NCBI GenBank assembly: GCA_022821905.1
Contig: JAJECS010000006.1
Coordinates: forward strand, 186,001-250,000
Length of the DNA stretch: 64,000 nucleotides
Direction of reading: 5' to 3'
From: Chloroflexota bacterium
GTDB lineage: Bacteria > Chloroflexota > UBA11872
Position numbers and translations under genes: made by a program. Below, piece by piece: positions 41,518-52,897 of the stretch (the stretch's first letter is position 1; each line of letters starts with the position of its first letter). Under the pieces are notes generated by a model. It did not search any database and was not told where the DNA came from. It was given only the letters and a program-made list of their open reading frames with translations.

Positions 41518-43293
41518 GTGAACGCCGCCGAAGTCCTGGTCGACGCGCTCGAGCGCCACGGCGTGCGCTACGTCTTCGGCATTCCCGGGCACGGCAACAC
41601 CAACATCCTGGACGCGATCCACGGCTCCGACCAGATCGACTTCCTGCTCGTGCGGCATGAGCAGGCGGCGGCCCACATCGCCGACGGCTACGCCCGCGTC
41701 AGCGGCCAGGTCGGCGTGTGTTGCTCGTCGGTGGGACCGGGCGCGGCCAACATGATCATGGGCATCGCCACGGCCATGTCCACGTCCAGCCCGGTGCTCG
41801 CCATCGTGGGCGCGCCCATCCAGCGCTGGTACGGACGCGGCCAGCTGCAGGAGACCTCGCGCCCGGACACCGCGCCGGCGGACCAGGCGTTCATGCAGAT
41901 GCTGCAACCCATCACCAAGCGCGTCTGGTCCATCGCCGACCCGCGCACCATTCCCACCGCCGTGCGAAAGGCGTTCACGGCGGCGCAGGTGGGACGGCCC
42001 GGACCGGTCGGCATCGAGATTCCGTGGGACCTGCAAGCGTCCGAGGTCGACACGCTGCCCGAGGACCCGGACCCGTTTCCCGCCCGGGCGCGTCCGCGGG
42101 CCGACGCCGAGTTGACCGACAGGGCGGCGCAGCTGCTCATCGACGCCGAGTTTCCCGTCATCATCGCCGGCAACGGCGCGCTCATCTCCGGCGCCGGAGA
42201 GGCTGTTGCGGACTTGGCCGAAAGCCTCGGCGCGGCCATCGCCTCCTCGTTCGTCTCCAAGGGCGTCGTGTCCGAGGACCACCCGCTGGCGGTGGGCATG
42301 GTCGGCTGGCTGGGGCATCCAGTCGCGCACGAGCTGATCCGCGAGCGCGCCGACGTGATCCTGGCGGTCGGCTATCGCTTCGCCGACGAATCCACCAGCT
42401 GGTGGACCGAGGGCAAGCCGTTCGTGCCGCAGAACCGCATCATCCAGATCGACATCGAGGCCCGCGAGATGGGCCGTGCCGGGCCGATCGAGCTGGGGCT
42501 GGAAGGCGACGCGCTGGCGGTGGTGAATGACCTGCGCGAGGCCGTCGAGCGGCTCGGTGGTCGGCCATCCGCCGCCGCGGACGCCGCACTGATCCGCCGT
42601 GCCAAGCATGCCTACTCGCTGGGTCTCACCCCGCCAGACGCGACGCCCATGGAACCGCTGCGCGTGGCCGAGCAGGTGCGCCACGTGCTGCCCGACGACT
42701 CGATCATCTCGGTCGACACCGGCAACCACGCCCACTACTTCTCGGCGTTCTATCCCATTCGAGCCGGCGGGCGCTTCCTGAATCCGGGTGGCTGGACGCC
42801 GATGGGCTGGGGTCCCACGGCCATCATCGGCGCCAAGCTGGCGCAGCCCGACAAGGCCTGCGTGGCCGTCACCGGCGATGGCGGGTTCCTCATGGTCAAC
42901 CAGGAGGTGTCCACGGCGGTCGAGTGGGGCCTGCCGGTGGTCTGGCTGGTGTTCAACAACTCCTCGCTGGCCGCCATCCGCGACGGCCAGATGGCCGACT
43001 TCGGCGGGCGCATCATCGGCACCGAGTACAGCGTCGAGGTGGATTACGCGGAGCTGGGACGTGCCCTGGGCGGCGAGGGCGTGCGCGTGACCCGCCACGA
43101 CGAGGTCGAGGACGCCATCCGCTGGGCGCTCGATTGCGGCAAGCCCTGCGTGGTGGACCTGGTGGTGGCCGCCGACGCCGTTCGACCGCCCATCGCCGGC
43201 GCCTGGTTCGAGCCCGGCCGCGGGGAGCCGGCCCCCATGCCGCGAGGCTCCGAGGTGCGATACTCAGCGCCCCAAGCGGAGGAATCTGCCTAG
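41518..43293 (+). CDS. Thiamine pyrophosphate-dependent enzyme (acetolactate synthase-like)
   Basis: The 591-residue protein has the three-domain ThDP fold. The catalytic glutamate E48 lies in VRHEQAAAHIADGYARV, the middle domain spans about 195-340, and the C-terminal ThDP motif is TGDGGFLMVNQEVSTA ending in VFNN. It lacks the FAD-binding residues that would firmly mark acetolactate synthase, so it could be a decarboxylase or lyase such as benzoylformate or sulfopyruvate decarboxylase. Start is GTG 41518. It stands alone after the nuclease pair and is divergent from it. Confidence 0.8.
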   Translation: MNAAEVLVDALERHGVRYVFGIPGHGNTNILDAIHGSDQIDFLLVRHEQAAAHIADGYARVSGQVGVCCSSVGPGAANMIMGIATAMSTSSPVLAIVGAPIQRWYGRGQLQETSRPDTAPADQAFMQMLQPITKRVWSIADPRTIPTAVRKAFTAAQVGRPGPVGIEIPWDLQASEVDTLPEDPDPFPARARPRADAELTDRAAQLLIDAEFPVIIAGNGALISGAGEAVADLAESLGAAIASSFVSKGVVSEDHPLAVGMVGWLGHPVAHELIRERADVILAVGYRFADESTSWWTEGKPFVPQNRIIQIDIEAREMGRAGPIELGLEGDALAVVNDLREAVERLGGRPSAAADAALIRRAKHAYSLGLTPPDATPMEPLRVAEQVRHVLPDDSIISVDTGNHAHYFSAFYPIRAGGRFLNPGGWTPMGWGPTAIIGAKLAQPDKACVAVTGDGGFLMVNQEVSTAVEWGLPVVWLVFNNSSLAAIRDGQMADFGGRIIGTEYSVEVDYAELGRALGGEGVRVTRHDEVEDAIRWALDCGKPCVVDLVVAADAVRPPIAGAWFEPGRGEPAPMPRGSEVRYSAPQAEESA

Positions 43294-43350
43294 CTGCCCC
43301 ATGAGACTTGCTACCTGCACTACGCGCACACCGGGGACGACAGCAGGTCC

Positions 43351-43400
43351 GTTCGTCCTGAGCCTGTCGAAGGACGTGGTTCGACTAGCTCACCACGAAC
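43351..43400. repeat. Dispersed repeat, family C
   Basis: A 50-base palindrome with ends GTTCGT and ACGAAC, containing CCTGAGCCTGTCGAAGG and its imperfect complement GTTCGACTAGCTCACC. Related copies are at 48816-48851 and 57685-57720. It sits in the 165-base gap before the isomerase gene; nothing else is seen there. Confidence 0.75.
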
Positions 43401-43458
43401 GGAGTCGGAACACTCTCGAGGGCGCACGCAAGACGAAGATTCGCGGAAATCTCGACTG

Positions 43459-44307
43459 ATGCGGCGATTCAAGTACGCCTACAGCGCCCTGGTCTACTAC
43501 GGCGAGGACATCGGCGCCTCCATCGACCGCGTGGCGCGCTTCGGCTACGACGGCATCGAGCTATTGGGCCAGCCTGAGACCTACGACGCACCCGCCGTGC
43601 GGCGGCAGTGCGCCGACGCGGGCATTTCCGTCAGCTCGATCAGCTCGGTGATCAGCGCCGACCGCGACTTCGCCCACCCCGACCCGGCAATCCGCGCCAA
43701 TGCGCTGGCTTACCTCAACTCGCTCACCGATCTCGCGGTCGACGTCGGCGCGCCGGTGATCGTGGGACGCCCCAGCGCCTCCATGAAGCTGCTCCCGCTG
43801 GCCGACGCCGACGACGAGTGGCGCTGGGCGGTGGACGGCCTGCGTGCCGCGGGCGAGTACGCCGCCGAGCGCGGGGTGAGCGTCGCGCTCGAATGCTGGA
43901 CGCGCTTCGAGACTTACTTCCTCAACCGTCTCGAGCAGGGCGTCGAGCTCTGGGAAGCCATCGGCCTGAGCAACGGCGGCGTCATGGGCGACACCTTCCA
44001 CATGAACATCGAGGAAGCGTCCCTGGGCGACGCCATCCGCCACGCCGGACCGCACCTGGCGCACATGCACCTGGCCGACTCCAACCGCCTGCCGCCCGGC
44101 TACGGCCACGCCGACTTCCGCGAGGTGCTGCGCGCGCTCGACGAGGTCGACTACACCGGCTGGCTGGCGTTCGAGTTGCTGCCCGACACCGCCGACCCCT
44201 TCACCGTCTTCCGCGCCGGCGGCCACGCCGACTTCTTCGACCGCTACACCCGCGACGCCATCACCCACATGCGCCGGCTTGAAGACGAGCTGGGCGCCGG
44301 CGGCTGA
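43459..44307 (+). CDS. Sugar phosphate isomerase/epimerase-like TIM barrel
   Basis: The 282-residue protein fits the xylose-isomerase-like AP endonuclease 2 fold: FGYDGIELLGQPETY, the VSVALECWTRFETYF metal-ligand strand, GVMGDTFHMNIEE and HLAHMHLADSNRLPPGYGHADF, which carry the His, Asp and Glu metal ligands. Members isomerise or epimerise ketoses, inositol or hydroxypyruvate. The exact reaction is unknown. It lies between the ThDP enzyme and the AAC(3)-family gene in a catabolic-looking run. Confidence 0.85.
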   Translation: MRRFKYAYSALVYYGEDIGASIDRVARFGYDGIELLGQPETYDAPAVRRQCADAGISVSSISSVISADRDFAHPDPAIRANALAYLNSLTDLAVDVGAPVIVGRPSASMKLLPLADADDEWRWAVDGLRAAGEYAAERGVSVALECWTRFETYFLNRLEQGVELWEAIGLSNGGVMGDTFHMNIEEASLGDAIRHAGPHLAHMHLADSNRLPPGYGHADFREVLRALDEVDYTGWLAFELLPDTADPFTVFRAGGHADFFDRYTRDAITHMRRLEDELGAGG

Positions 44308-44350
44308 GGCGATGGCGTTTCACTTGATGAGACCGTTACGAAACCTGTCC

Positions 44351-44401
44351 GTCATTCCCGCGAAGAGCCTGCCCCGTACGCGATACGGGGCGGGAATCCA
44401 C
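44351..44401. repeat. Dispersed palindromic repeat, family B (long form)
   Basis: A copy of the element at 6278-6328, with outer arms ATTCCCGC/GCGGGAAT and inner arms CCCCGTA/TACGGGG around CGCGA. It is located between the isomerase and AAC(3)-family genes. Confidence 0.85.
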
Positions 44402-44475
44402 CCCCACCGAAACTGGCGCCACGGCGTACGAATCAGGCTGACGGATTCCAGTCGGCACTTGCATGCCGCCAGGCG

Positions 44476-45366
44476 ATGGCGCCGGACCGCGTGATCCGCA
44501 CCGGCCCAGAGCTTTCGGCTGACCTGGAGCAATTGGGCCTGCCGCGCGGGGGCCTGGTGATGTTTCACAGCTCCCTGCGCAGCATCGGCACGGTGGAGGG
44601 CGGCGCGGACACGGTGATCGATGCCTTGCTGGCGGCGCTTGGTCCCGAGGGCACCCTGGTCGCGCCCACCTTCACCGGGCAGTTTCGCGATCCGGGCTTC
44701 GTCTACGACCCGACGGAGACGCCCGGCACCACGGGCTCGATTCCGAACCACCTCTTCCGCCGCCCGGAGGCGCGCCGCACGGTCCACATCGTGCAGACCG
44801 TGGCCGCCATTGGACCGCTGCGCGACACGATCATCGACGCCGGCGGCGACGACGGCTGGGACGCGCAGCCGTCCATGCGCGCGATATTCGATCTCGACGG
44901 CTGGTTCCTGCTGCTGGGCGTGCCCTATCAAAACCTCACCGCCGGTCACTTCATGGAGCAGGAGATTGGGTCCCACCGCGGCCCGCGCGTGGCGGAAGGA
45001 CTCCAGCGCCTGCCGGACGGACGCGTCGTTCCGCTGCGCAGCGAGACGTGGGGACCCAACCCCGACTTCCCCGGCATGCCCGAGCGCAGCTACGACTTCA
45101 ACCGTCTGGGCGAGGGCCTGGAGCAGCGCGGATTGGTGCGGCGCGGCGCCGTGGGCAATGCCATCGCGCGGCTCTTCCGCGCCCGTGACCTGCAGCGCAC
45201 CGCGCGGGAGAGGTTCGCCGCCGACCCGGAGCTGTTCTTCATCGTCGACGGCCAGGTGACGCCGCTGCAATACGGCGTGACGTGGCCCATTCCCGATGGC
45301 CGCAACGCCGGCGCGGAGCTATGCGTGGTCGATCCGGCGGGGGTGTATCAGGCCCGCGCCGAGTAG
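44476..45366 (+). CDS. Aminoglycoside 3-N-acetyltransferase (AAC(3)) family protein
   Basis: The 296-residue protein has the AAC(3) fold: GLVMFHSSLRSIGTVEGGAD, LGPEGTLVAPTFTGQF and the signature GVPYQNLTAGHFMEQE. The proteins transfer acetyl from CoA to an amino group. Environmental members are often not resistance genes and may acetylate other amines. Nothing around it (isomerase, ThDP enzyme, uvrA) suggests aminoglycoside resistance. Start ATG 44476. Confidence 0.82.
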   Translation: MAPDRVIRTGPELSADLEQLGLPRGGLVMFHSSLRSIGTVEGGADTVIDALLAALGPEGTLVAPTFTGQFRDPGFVYDPTETPGTTGSIPNHLFRRPEARRTVHIVQTVAAIGPLRDTIIDAGGDDGWDAQPSMRAIFDLDGWFLLLGVPYQNLTAGHFMEQEIGSHRGPRVAEGLQRLPDGRVVPLRSETWGPNPDFPGMPERSYDFNRLGEGLEQRGLVRRGAVGNAIARLFRARDLQRTARERFAADPELFFIVDGQVTPLQYGVTWPIPDGRNAGAELCVVDPAGVYQARAE

Positions 45367-45476
45367 GGATTCGCGTAGGCGCCGTCGGCGAGCCCCCTGG
45401 ATTCCTCGCCGGCGTCCTGCACATGGCATTACGAACGAATGTGAGGAATCTAAGGACGTTGTGCCTCCTCCCTGCT

Positions 45477-45506
45477 CCTTAGATTTCTCGCTCCGCTCGA
45501 AATGAC
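45477..45506. repeat. Dispersed repeat, family A
   Basis: CCTTAGATTTCTCGCTCCGC followed by TCGAAATGAC, a variant of the family A element. It belongs to the first unit of a local tandem duplication. Confidence 0.8.
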
Positions 45507-45543
45507 ATTGGTGGGGCTCGAAATGACTGAAAGGGGGGAACTT

Positions 45544-45619
45544 CGGTGGCCCGCGCTGCGTGCAGCGTGGGGCCGGCCGCGGGTGAACCTCCCATGCTGC
45601 GCGCCGCATGGGCCACCGG
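45544..45619. repeat. Local tandem repeat unit, copy 1
   Basis: A 76-base sequence framed by CGGTGGCCC and GGGCCACCGG inverted ends, with inner GCTGCGTGCAGC and CCCATG...GCATGGG hairpin arms. The same unit recurs at 45712-45788. The 453-base gap before uvrA holds no gene: it is filled by these repeats. Confidence 0.8.
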
Positions 45620-45665
45620 CCACCAAGTAGGAGGTAGAGGTTCGCGAAGGCGCCGTCTACAAGCC

Positions 45666-45695
45666 CCTTAGATTCCTCGCTGCGCTCGGAATGAC
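45666..45695. repeat. Dispersed repeat, family A
   Basis: CCTTAGATTCCTCGCTGCGC followed by TCGGAATGAC, almost identical to the element at 2978. It is part of the second unit of the local duplication. Confidence 0.8.
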
Positions 45696-45711
45696 GGACT
45701 TGGGGCATTCT

Positions 45712-45788
45712 CCGGTGGCCTGTGCTGCGTGCAGCGTGGGGCCGGCCGCGGATGAACTTCCCATGCGGCGCGCCGTTTGGGCCACCGG
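45712..45788. repeat. Local tandem repeat unit, copy 2
   Basis: Nearly the same as 45544-45619, with inverted ends CCGGTGGCC and GGCCACCGG and the CCCATGCGGCGCGCCGTTTG hairpin region. It ends 31 bases before the uvrA start. Confidence 0.8.
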
Positions 45789-45819
45789 GCAAACACCAAA
45801 TCGCTTAAGCTGGACCGTT

Positions 45820-48714
<2,895 letters not shown>

Positions 48715-48815
48715 AAAACCTCGGATCGGGTCCCTTCCACCTGAAAGGGGGAAGGTTAGGATGGGGATCAGTCCGGGCAGCCCAAAAGGCCAACGCCGAC
48801 CCGTCGGCCTGGGTA

Positions 48816-48851
48816 TTCGAAGGGCGTGGTTCGACAGGCTCACCACGAACG
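48816..48851. repeat. Dispersed repeat, family C (half copy)
   Basis: TTCGAAGGGCGTGGTTCGAC followed by AGGCTCACCACGAACG, the right half of the family C palindrome. It lies in the 206-base gap between uvrA and the SDR gene; nothing else was found there. Confidence 0.65.
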
Positions 48852-48920
48852 AATTCAGATCCCCCGAATGGGCGCACTTCTCAACCAGGCGTGCGGGCGC
48901 CAGAAGCAGGGAGCATGACC

Positions 48921-49751
48921 ATGGCTGAACCTCGAGTGGCGATCGTGACCGGCGGCGCGACCGGCATCGGCGGCGCCATTGCCCGGCGGCTGGCCGCGGA
49001 CGGCGAGCGGGTGCTCATCGCGGACATCGCCGACGACCTGGCGGCGTCGAACGTGGCCCGGATCGAGGCCGAGGGCGGCACGGCCGCCGCGATTCACTCC
49101 GACGTGTCCCGCCATGACGACATTCGGGAAATGATCCAGGACGCCGTCGACCGCTGGGGCCGCCTGGACATCCTCGTCAGCAACGCCTTCCCCGCCATGG
49201 AAGCGCTGCCGGGCGGTGTGGAGGAAGTCACCGAGGAGCAATGGGACTTCGGCATGTCGCTGCTGGTCAAGGCCCTGTTCCTGGGCGGCAAGTACGCCGT
49301 GCCCGAGATGCGTCGAGTCGGCGGCGGCAACATCGTCAACATCGCCTCGGTCCATGGGTTGCTCATGGCCAAGGACTATTTGGTCTACGAAGCGGGCAAG
49401 TCCGCCGCCATCGGCGTCACCAAGCAGATGGCCATCCAGCACGGCCCTGACAACATCCGCGTCAACGCCATCTGCCCGGGGCACATGGTCACCGAGAACA
49501 TCCAGCGCGTGATGTGGGACGACAATCCAGAAGGGCTCAAGCTGTTCGACGATCAGTACCCGCTGCGTCGCACCGGAAAGCCGGAGGAGATCGCATCCGC
49601 CGTGTCATTCCTGTGCTCCGAGGACGCCTCGTTCGTCACCGGCCACGCGCTGGTCGTCGACGGTGGCCTTTCGGTCCAACTGCAGGAAAACATCGGCGTC
49701 CAGCAGGCCAACTACATGCGCCGCCACCCGGAGACGCAGCCGCCCTACTAG
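48921..49751 (+). CDS. Short-chain dehydrogenase/reductase (SDR)
   Basis: The 276-residue protein has the classical SDR motifs: TGGATGIGGAIARRL for NAD(P), the LVSNAFP segment (LxNNA variant), the catalytic Ser in NIASVHGL, and the YEAGKSAA catalytic Tyr and Lys. PEEIASAVSFLCSEDASFVT and GHALVVDGG near the end complete the fold. Likely an oxidoreductase for a sugar or secondary alcohol. Start ATG 48921 is preferred: AGGGAG is seven bases upstream of it and only one base before the ATG at 48915. Confidence 0.88.
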   Translation: MAEPRVAIVTGGATGIGGAIARRLAADGERVLIADIADDLAASNVARIEAEGGTAAAIHSDVSRHDDIREMIQDAVDRWGRLDILVSNAFPAMEALPGGVEEVTEEQWDFGMSLLVKALFLGGKYAVPEMRRVGGGNIVNIASVHGLLMAKDYLVYEAGKSAAIGVTKQMAIQHGPDNIRVNAICPGHMVTENIQRVMWDDNPEGLKLFDDQYPLRRTGKPEEIASAVSFLCSEDASFVTGHALVVDGGLSVQLQENIGVQQANYMRRHPETQPPY

Positions 49752-49787
49752 ACGCGTTTCGCGGGCGGCATCTTGCATCCCTTACAT

Positions 49788-49817
49788 GTCATTTCGAGCG
49801 AAGCGAGAAATCTAAGG
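49788..49817. repeat. Dispersed repeat, family A (reverse orientation)
   Basis: GTCATTTCGAGCGAAGCGAG followed by AAATCTAAGG, the reverse complement of the family A element at 45477. It lies in the 259-base gap between the SDR and the LysM genes; I see no gene there. Confidence 0.8.
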
Positions 49818-50010
49818 CGTTCGTCCTCGGGCCTGGGGATGAAGCACTGGCAGCTCGGACCTGGATGCTGGCTCGAGGCCGGCGTGACGGAGTGACGGTG
49901 AGTACATAGGAGCAATGGTGGTGCGACAATCTCGGATTGAACTGGCAGGGCTGTGAGGCGGTCATGCCTGAAGCGATAGCTCGAACCCTCGTCGAGAGCG
50001 ACTATGCGCG

Positions 50011-50520
50011 GTGACGGCCCGTAAGGCCTTCTTGCGGGGGCTCATGGGGCTCATGGTCGCCGCGGTCTGCCTCGGGGCCGGCGCCGCGACCTGTCGCGAT
50101 GCGGTTGGGGAGCCGGCGATTGCCTCGGCTCCCCCGAGCGCCGCTGCGACTGCCGCACGGACCCCGGAACCGACGCCGACCGTCCCCCCCACCCCAAAGC
50201 CGATCGCGAGCCCGACCCCCACACCGACCCCGGAGCCGACTCCAGCGCCAGCCCCGACGCCGACCCCGACCCTGACCCCGGAGCCGACCGCGACCCCCAC
50301 GCCCGATCCTAGGCCGACGGAGTATCAGGTCCGGCTTGGAGATAACTTCGAGGCGATCGCAGAGCGATTCGGCGTCTCAATTGAATGCTTGGCCCAGGCT
50401 AATACGCCCGAGTTCTCTGACATGACGATACACGTGCCGTTTCGGATACCGGCACCCGATGAGTGCGCTGGAGACTCGCTTGCTACGCCTGCGCCAAGCT
50501 TGACCGCTACATCCAATTAG
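50011..50520 (+). CDS. Exported LysM-domain protein with Pro/Thr linker
   Basis: The 169-residue protein has a hydrophobic export signal ([19 protein letters not shown]), possibly a lipoprotein-type cysteine at ATC, then about 75 residues of Pro/Thr/Glu repeats and a LysM domain ([20 protein letters not shown]) near the C-terminus. LysM modules bind peptidoglycan or chitin-like sugars. It starts at GTG 50011; a 16-codon reading frame (ATG 49964) ends in a TGA that overlaps this GTG. Its end overlaps the convergent MFS gene by four bases. The low-complexity linker DNA could slip during replication. Confidence 0.75.
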   Translation: MTARKAFLRGLMGLMVAAVCLGAGAATCRDAVGEPAIASAPPSAAATAARTPEPTPTVPPTPKPIASPTPTPTPEPTPAPAPTPTPTLTPEPTATPTPDPRPTEYQVRLGDNFEAIAERFGVSIECLAQANTPEFSDMTIHVPFRIPAPDECAGDSLATPAPSLTATSN

Positions 50521-51725
50521 CGTCGCCCAGAGGCCGCGACAGTTCGCGCCGTCGCCGCCAGCGGCAATGCTGCCAGCCCCACTACCATCGCCGCCGCACC
50601 CACATAGAACGCCGCCGCCAGAGATGCCTCTGCAATCGCAAACACCACGGCCGCGCCGATCACCGCCCCGGTGGAATAGGCCGTGCCGTCCAGCACCATC
50701 ACCCGGCTCAGCGAGCCCGGCGGGGCCACGTCGCCGCACAGGCTCACCGCCATGGTGTTGACGCCCCACATCGCCACCGCCCAGACGGTGGCGACGACCA
50801 ACAGTCCGGGCACGCTGTCCACGAACCCAAATGCCGCCGTGGCCGGTGCCGCCAGCATCAGGATTGCGGCCAGCACCGTGCGTCGTCCCAGCCGATCCGA
50901 GAGCCGTCCGATCGCCAGTTGCGCCACGGCGCCGCCGACGGACGCGACCAGCGTCATGGCGCCGACCGCGCGCAGGTCCCCGCCGACCTCCACCATTCGC
51001 GGCCCCGCCAACAAAATCATGGCCGCATAGGCAACCGTCGATGCGATCCGCACCACGACGACCGCGGCTACGCCCCGGAAGCGCACGAGGCGCACGAAGC
51101 TGACGCCGCGCGCCGGCTGCCGCGTCCGCACCGGCGTCGGTCGCGGCAACACCCCCAGCGTGAGCGCCAGCGCAGCCGCCAGGGCCGTTCCCGCACCGAT
51201 GGCGAAGACGCGAAAGCCGAATGCGTCCGCCACGAATCCCTGCGCCACGCCGGCAATGCCGGGAACCAGCACCACCACGAATCCGATCAGGCCCACTGCG
51301 GACCCGCGCCTCGACGGCGGGGCAATCTCGATCACGTATGTCTGGAGCCCCGCCCAAAAGTACGCCATGGCCAGGCCCGCGACCGGTGCGGCCACGATCA
51401 CCCAAGCAACGTCGGGTGTGACGACCAGCACCACCATCAGGGCTGTCATGCCCGCAAGCCCCAGCGCGTGCACCCCGCGGCTTTCGAGCCGCGTGACCCA
51501 GCGGCCCGTGACCGTGGCGCCGATCGAGCGCGCCAGGTGCATCGTGCCGATCACCAGCGCCGCCCCGGCAATGCCGCCCCCAAGCTGCTCGCGGACCAGC
51601 AGCGACATGAAGTACGACGTCGGCAGCCACCCCGCCACGCCCAGCGCCGCGACCAGCGCAAACGTTGCGAATCCGCGAGTGCGTAGACTGGCGGGCTCGG
51701 ACGCGACATGCTTGCTGGATGGCAT
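50517..51725 (-). CDS. Major facilitator superfamily transporter
   Basis: The protein of about 402 residues has around 12 hydrophobic segments. Loop 2-3 carries the MFS-like charge pattern [11 protein letters not shown], and a second appears as [13 protein letters not shown] between segments 8 and 9, both typical of MFS drug or sugar exporters. Start ATG 51725 (MPSSKHVAS) is chosen; a longer start at 51809 begins in a region without coding features. The substrate is unknown. Its 3' end overlaps the LysM gene. Confidence 0.85.
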   Translation of the reverse strand: MPSSKHVASEPASLRTRGFATFALVAALGVAGWLPTSYFMSLLVREQLGGGIAGAALVIGTMHLARSIGATVTGRWVTRLESRGVHALGLAGMTALMVVLVVTPDVAWVIVAAPVAGLAMAYFWAGLQTYVIEIAPPSRRGSAVGLIGFVVVLVPGIAGVAQGFVADAFGFRVFAIGAGTALAAALALTLGVLPRPTPVRTRQPARGVSFVRLVRFRGVAAVVVVRIASTVAYAAMILLAGPRMVEVGGDLRAVGAMTLVASVGGAVAQLAIGRLSDRLGRRTVLAAILMLAAPATAAFGFVDSVPGLLVVATVWAVAMWGVNTMAVSLCGDVAPPGSLSRVMVLDGTAYSTGAVIGAAVVFAIAEASLAAAFYVGAAAMVVGLAALPLAATARTVAASGRR

Positions 51726-51856
51726 CGGGTGACCGTAGCAAGGCTGCCGAAGTCGACGAATCAGGGCGTCATGCGCTCCCCGTCTGCGGCCGTCGCTTAC
51801 CGTGAGCAACTCCTGCGCCCCTCTCCGTCATTCCCACGTCAGCAGACCTCTGCACG

Positions 51857-51977
51857 ACTCCTGGTCACTCCCGCGTTCCCCTCCGTCATCCGCGCAATCC
51901 CGTCCGTCATTCCCGCGTTCCCCTCCGTCATTCCCGCGAAGAGCCTGCCCCGTACTCGATACGGGGCGGGAATCCAC
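51857..51977. repeat. Tandem partial copies of family B repeat
   Basis: Successive partial copies (TCATTCCCGCGTTCCCCTCC pattern) lead into a complete long-form family B element at 51927-51977, with inner arms CCCCGTA and TACGGGG around CTCGA. The 341-base gap between the MFS and siroheme genes is mostly these repeats, and no gene is seen. Confidence 0.8.
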
Positions 51978-52066
51978 CCAACATCCACCCCCGAAGCACC
52001 CAGGATTCCTCCGCGAATCCGCCTCCAGACCGAGCTTTGCCAAGGTCGCCGGGCCGGGTGCCGGGA

Positions 52067-52741
52067 GTGAGCGAACCCGCCTACGTACCCGTCGTCCTCA
52101 ACATGCAGGGACGCACGGCGCTCATCGTCGGCGGCGGCGCGGCGGCGGCCGACAAGGCCGCCTACCTCATCGACTTCGGCGTCCGGCCCACGGTCCTCGT
52201 CGAACCGGCCGTCGAAGTCGACGCCGGCCTCCAAGCCCTTGCCGACGAAGGACATGCGGAACTTCGACGCACGCCGTACGACCCGTCCCACCTCGAGGGC
52301 CATGCGCTCGTGATCATCGCCACCGGCGACCGAGCCCGTGATCGAGCCATCGCCGCCGATGCGCGTAGCCGTGGGGCCATCGTCAATGTCGTGGACGATC
52401 CCGACGCCTGCGACGTCTTCGCCGTCGGCTACGTTCGCCGAGGCCCGGTGGCCGTGGCCGTCAGCACCGGCGGACGCAGCCCGGCATTCACGGCCGCCCT
52501 GCGCGAGCACCTCGACGACACGCTCGGTCCGGAAGTCGAGGAGCACCTCGATCACTACGTGCGTTGGCGCGAGCGCGTACGCGGCGCGGTCTCCGGCTTC
52601 GGGTCGCGCGAACGACTCTGGCGCGAGCTGCGCGCGGCGGGTCTGTATCGCGTCCTGCTCAACGACGGCCCCGAAGCCGCAAGCCGCCTCGTCGACAACG
52701 CTATCGCCCGCCACCGTGGCGGTGCAGAGGAGTCCGTGTAG
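52067..52741 (+). CDS. Precorrin-2 dehydrogenase/sirohydrochlorin ferrochelatase-like protein (CysG N-terminal)
   Basis: The 224-residue protein (GTG 52067) has the CysG/Met8 NAD-binding pattern: VPVVLNMQGRTALIVGGG with AAADKAAYLIDFG, then DACDVFAVGYVRRGPVAVAVSTGGRSPA and a helical C-terminal dimer region. It would oxidise precorrin-2 to sirohydrochlorin and insert iron to make siroheme, needed for sulfite or nitrite reductase. No other siroheme genes are nearby. The start is uncertain; upstream in-frame ATG 52037 and GTG 52061 exist. Confidence 0.8.
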   Translation: MSEPAYVPVVLNMQGRTALIVGGGAAAADKAAYLIDFGVRPTVLVEPAVEVDAGLQALADEGHAELRRTPYDPSHLEGHALVIIATGDRARDRAIAADARSRGAIVNVVDDPDACDVFAVGYVRRGPVAVAVSTGGRSPAFTAALREHLDDTLGPEVEEHLDHYVRWRERVRGAVSGFGSRERLWRELRAAGLYRVLLNDGPEAASRLVDNAIARHRGGAEESV

Positions 52742-52789
52742 GGGCGCCCCTGGTGGGCGCCCAAGGCATCACTCCGCGGCCCCCGAGAT

Positions 52790-52817
52790 GTCATTTCGAG
52801 CGAAGCGAGAAATCTAG
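52790..52817. repeat. Dispersed repeat, family A (reverse orientation)
   Basis: GTCATTTCGAGCGAAGCGAG followed by AAATCTAG. It lies in the gap after the siroheme-type gene; a GGGCGCCC-like palindrome near 52742-52760 adjoins it. Confidence 0.75.
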
Positions 52818-52897
52818 AGCGCTCGACCGAGGCGCTGGAGATGAAGCACCGACAACCTGGCCGTGCAGCCGACTCAGGGCGGGCATGACCGAGGTGG

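Noticed and set aside
41461-43098. Minus-strand frame of about 545 codons opposite the ThDP enzyme
   Set aside because: Antisense shadow; the plus-strand frame has the ThDP and glutamate motifs.
45319-45792. Minus-strand reading frame of about 157 codons containing the string [10 protein letters not shown] and HFERSEKSKE
   Set aside because: These strings are translations of the family A repeats; the frame has no other coding features and lies in a repeat-filled gap.
50160-50325. Repeated CCGACCCC-type sequence that might be read as a CRISPR or minisatellite array
   Set aside because: It is the in-frame Pro/Thr linker of the LysM protein, with irregular unit length and no spacers.
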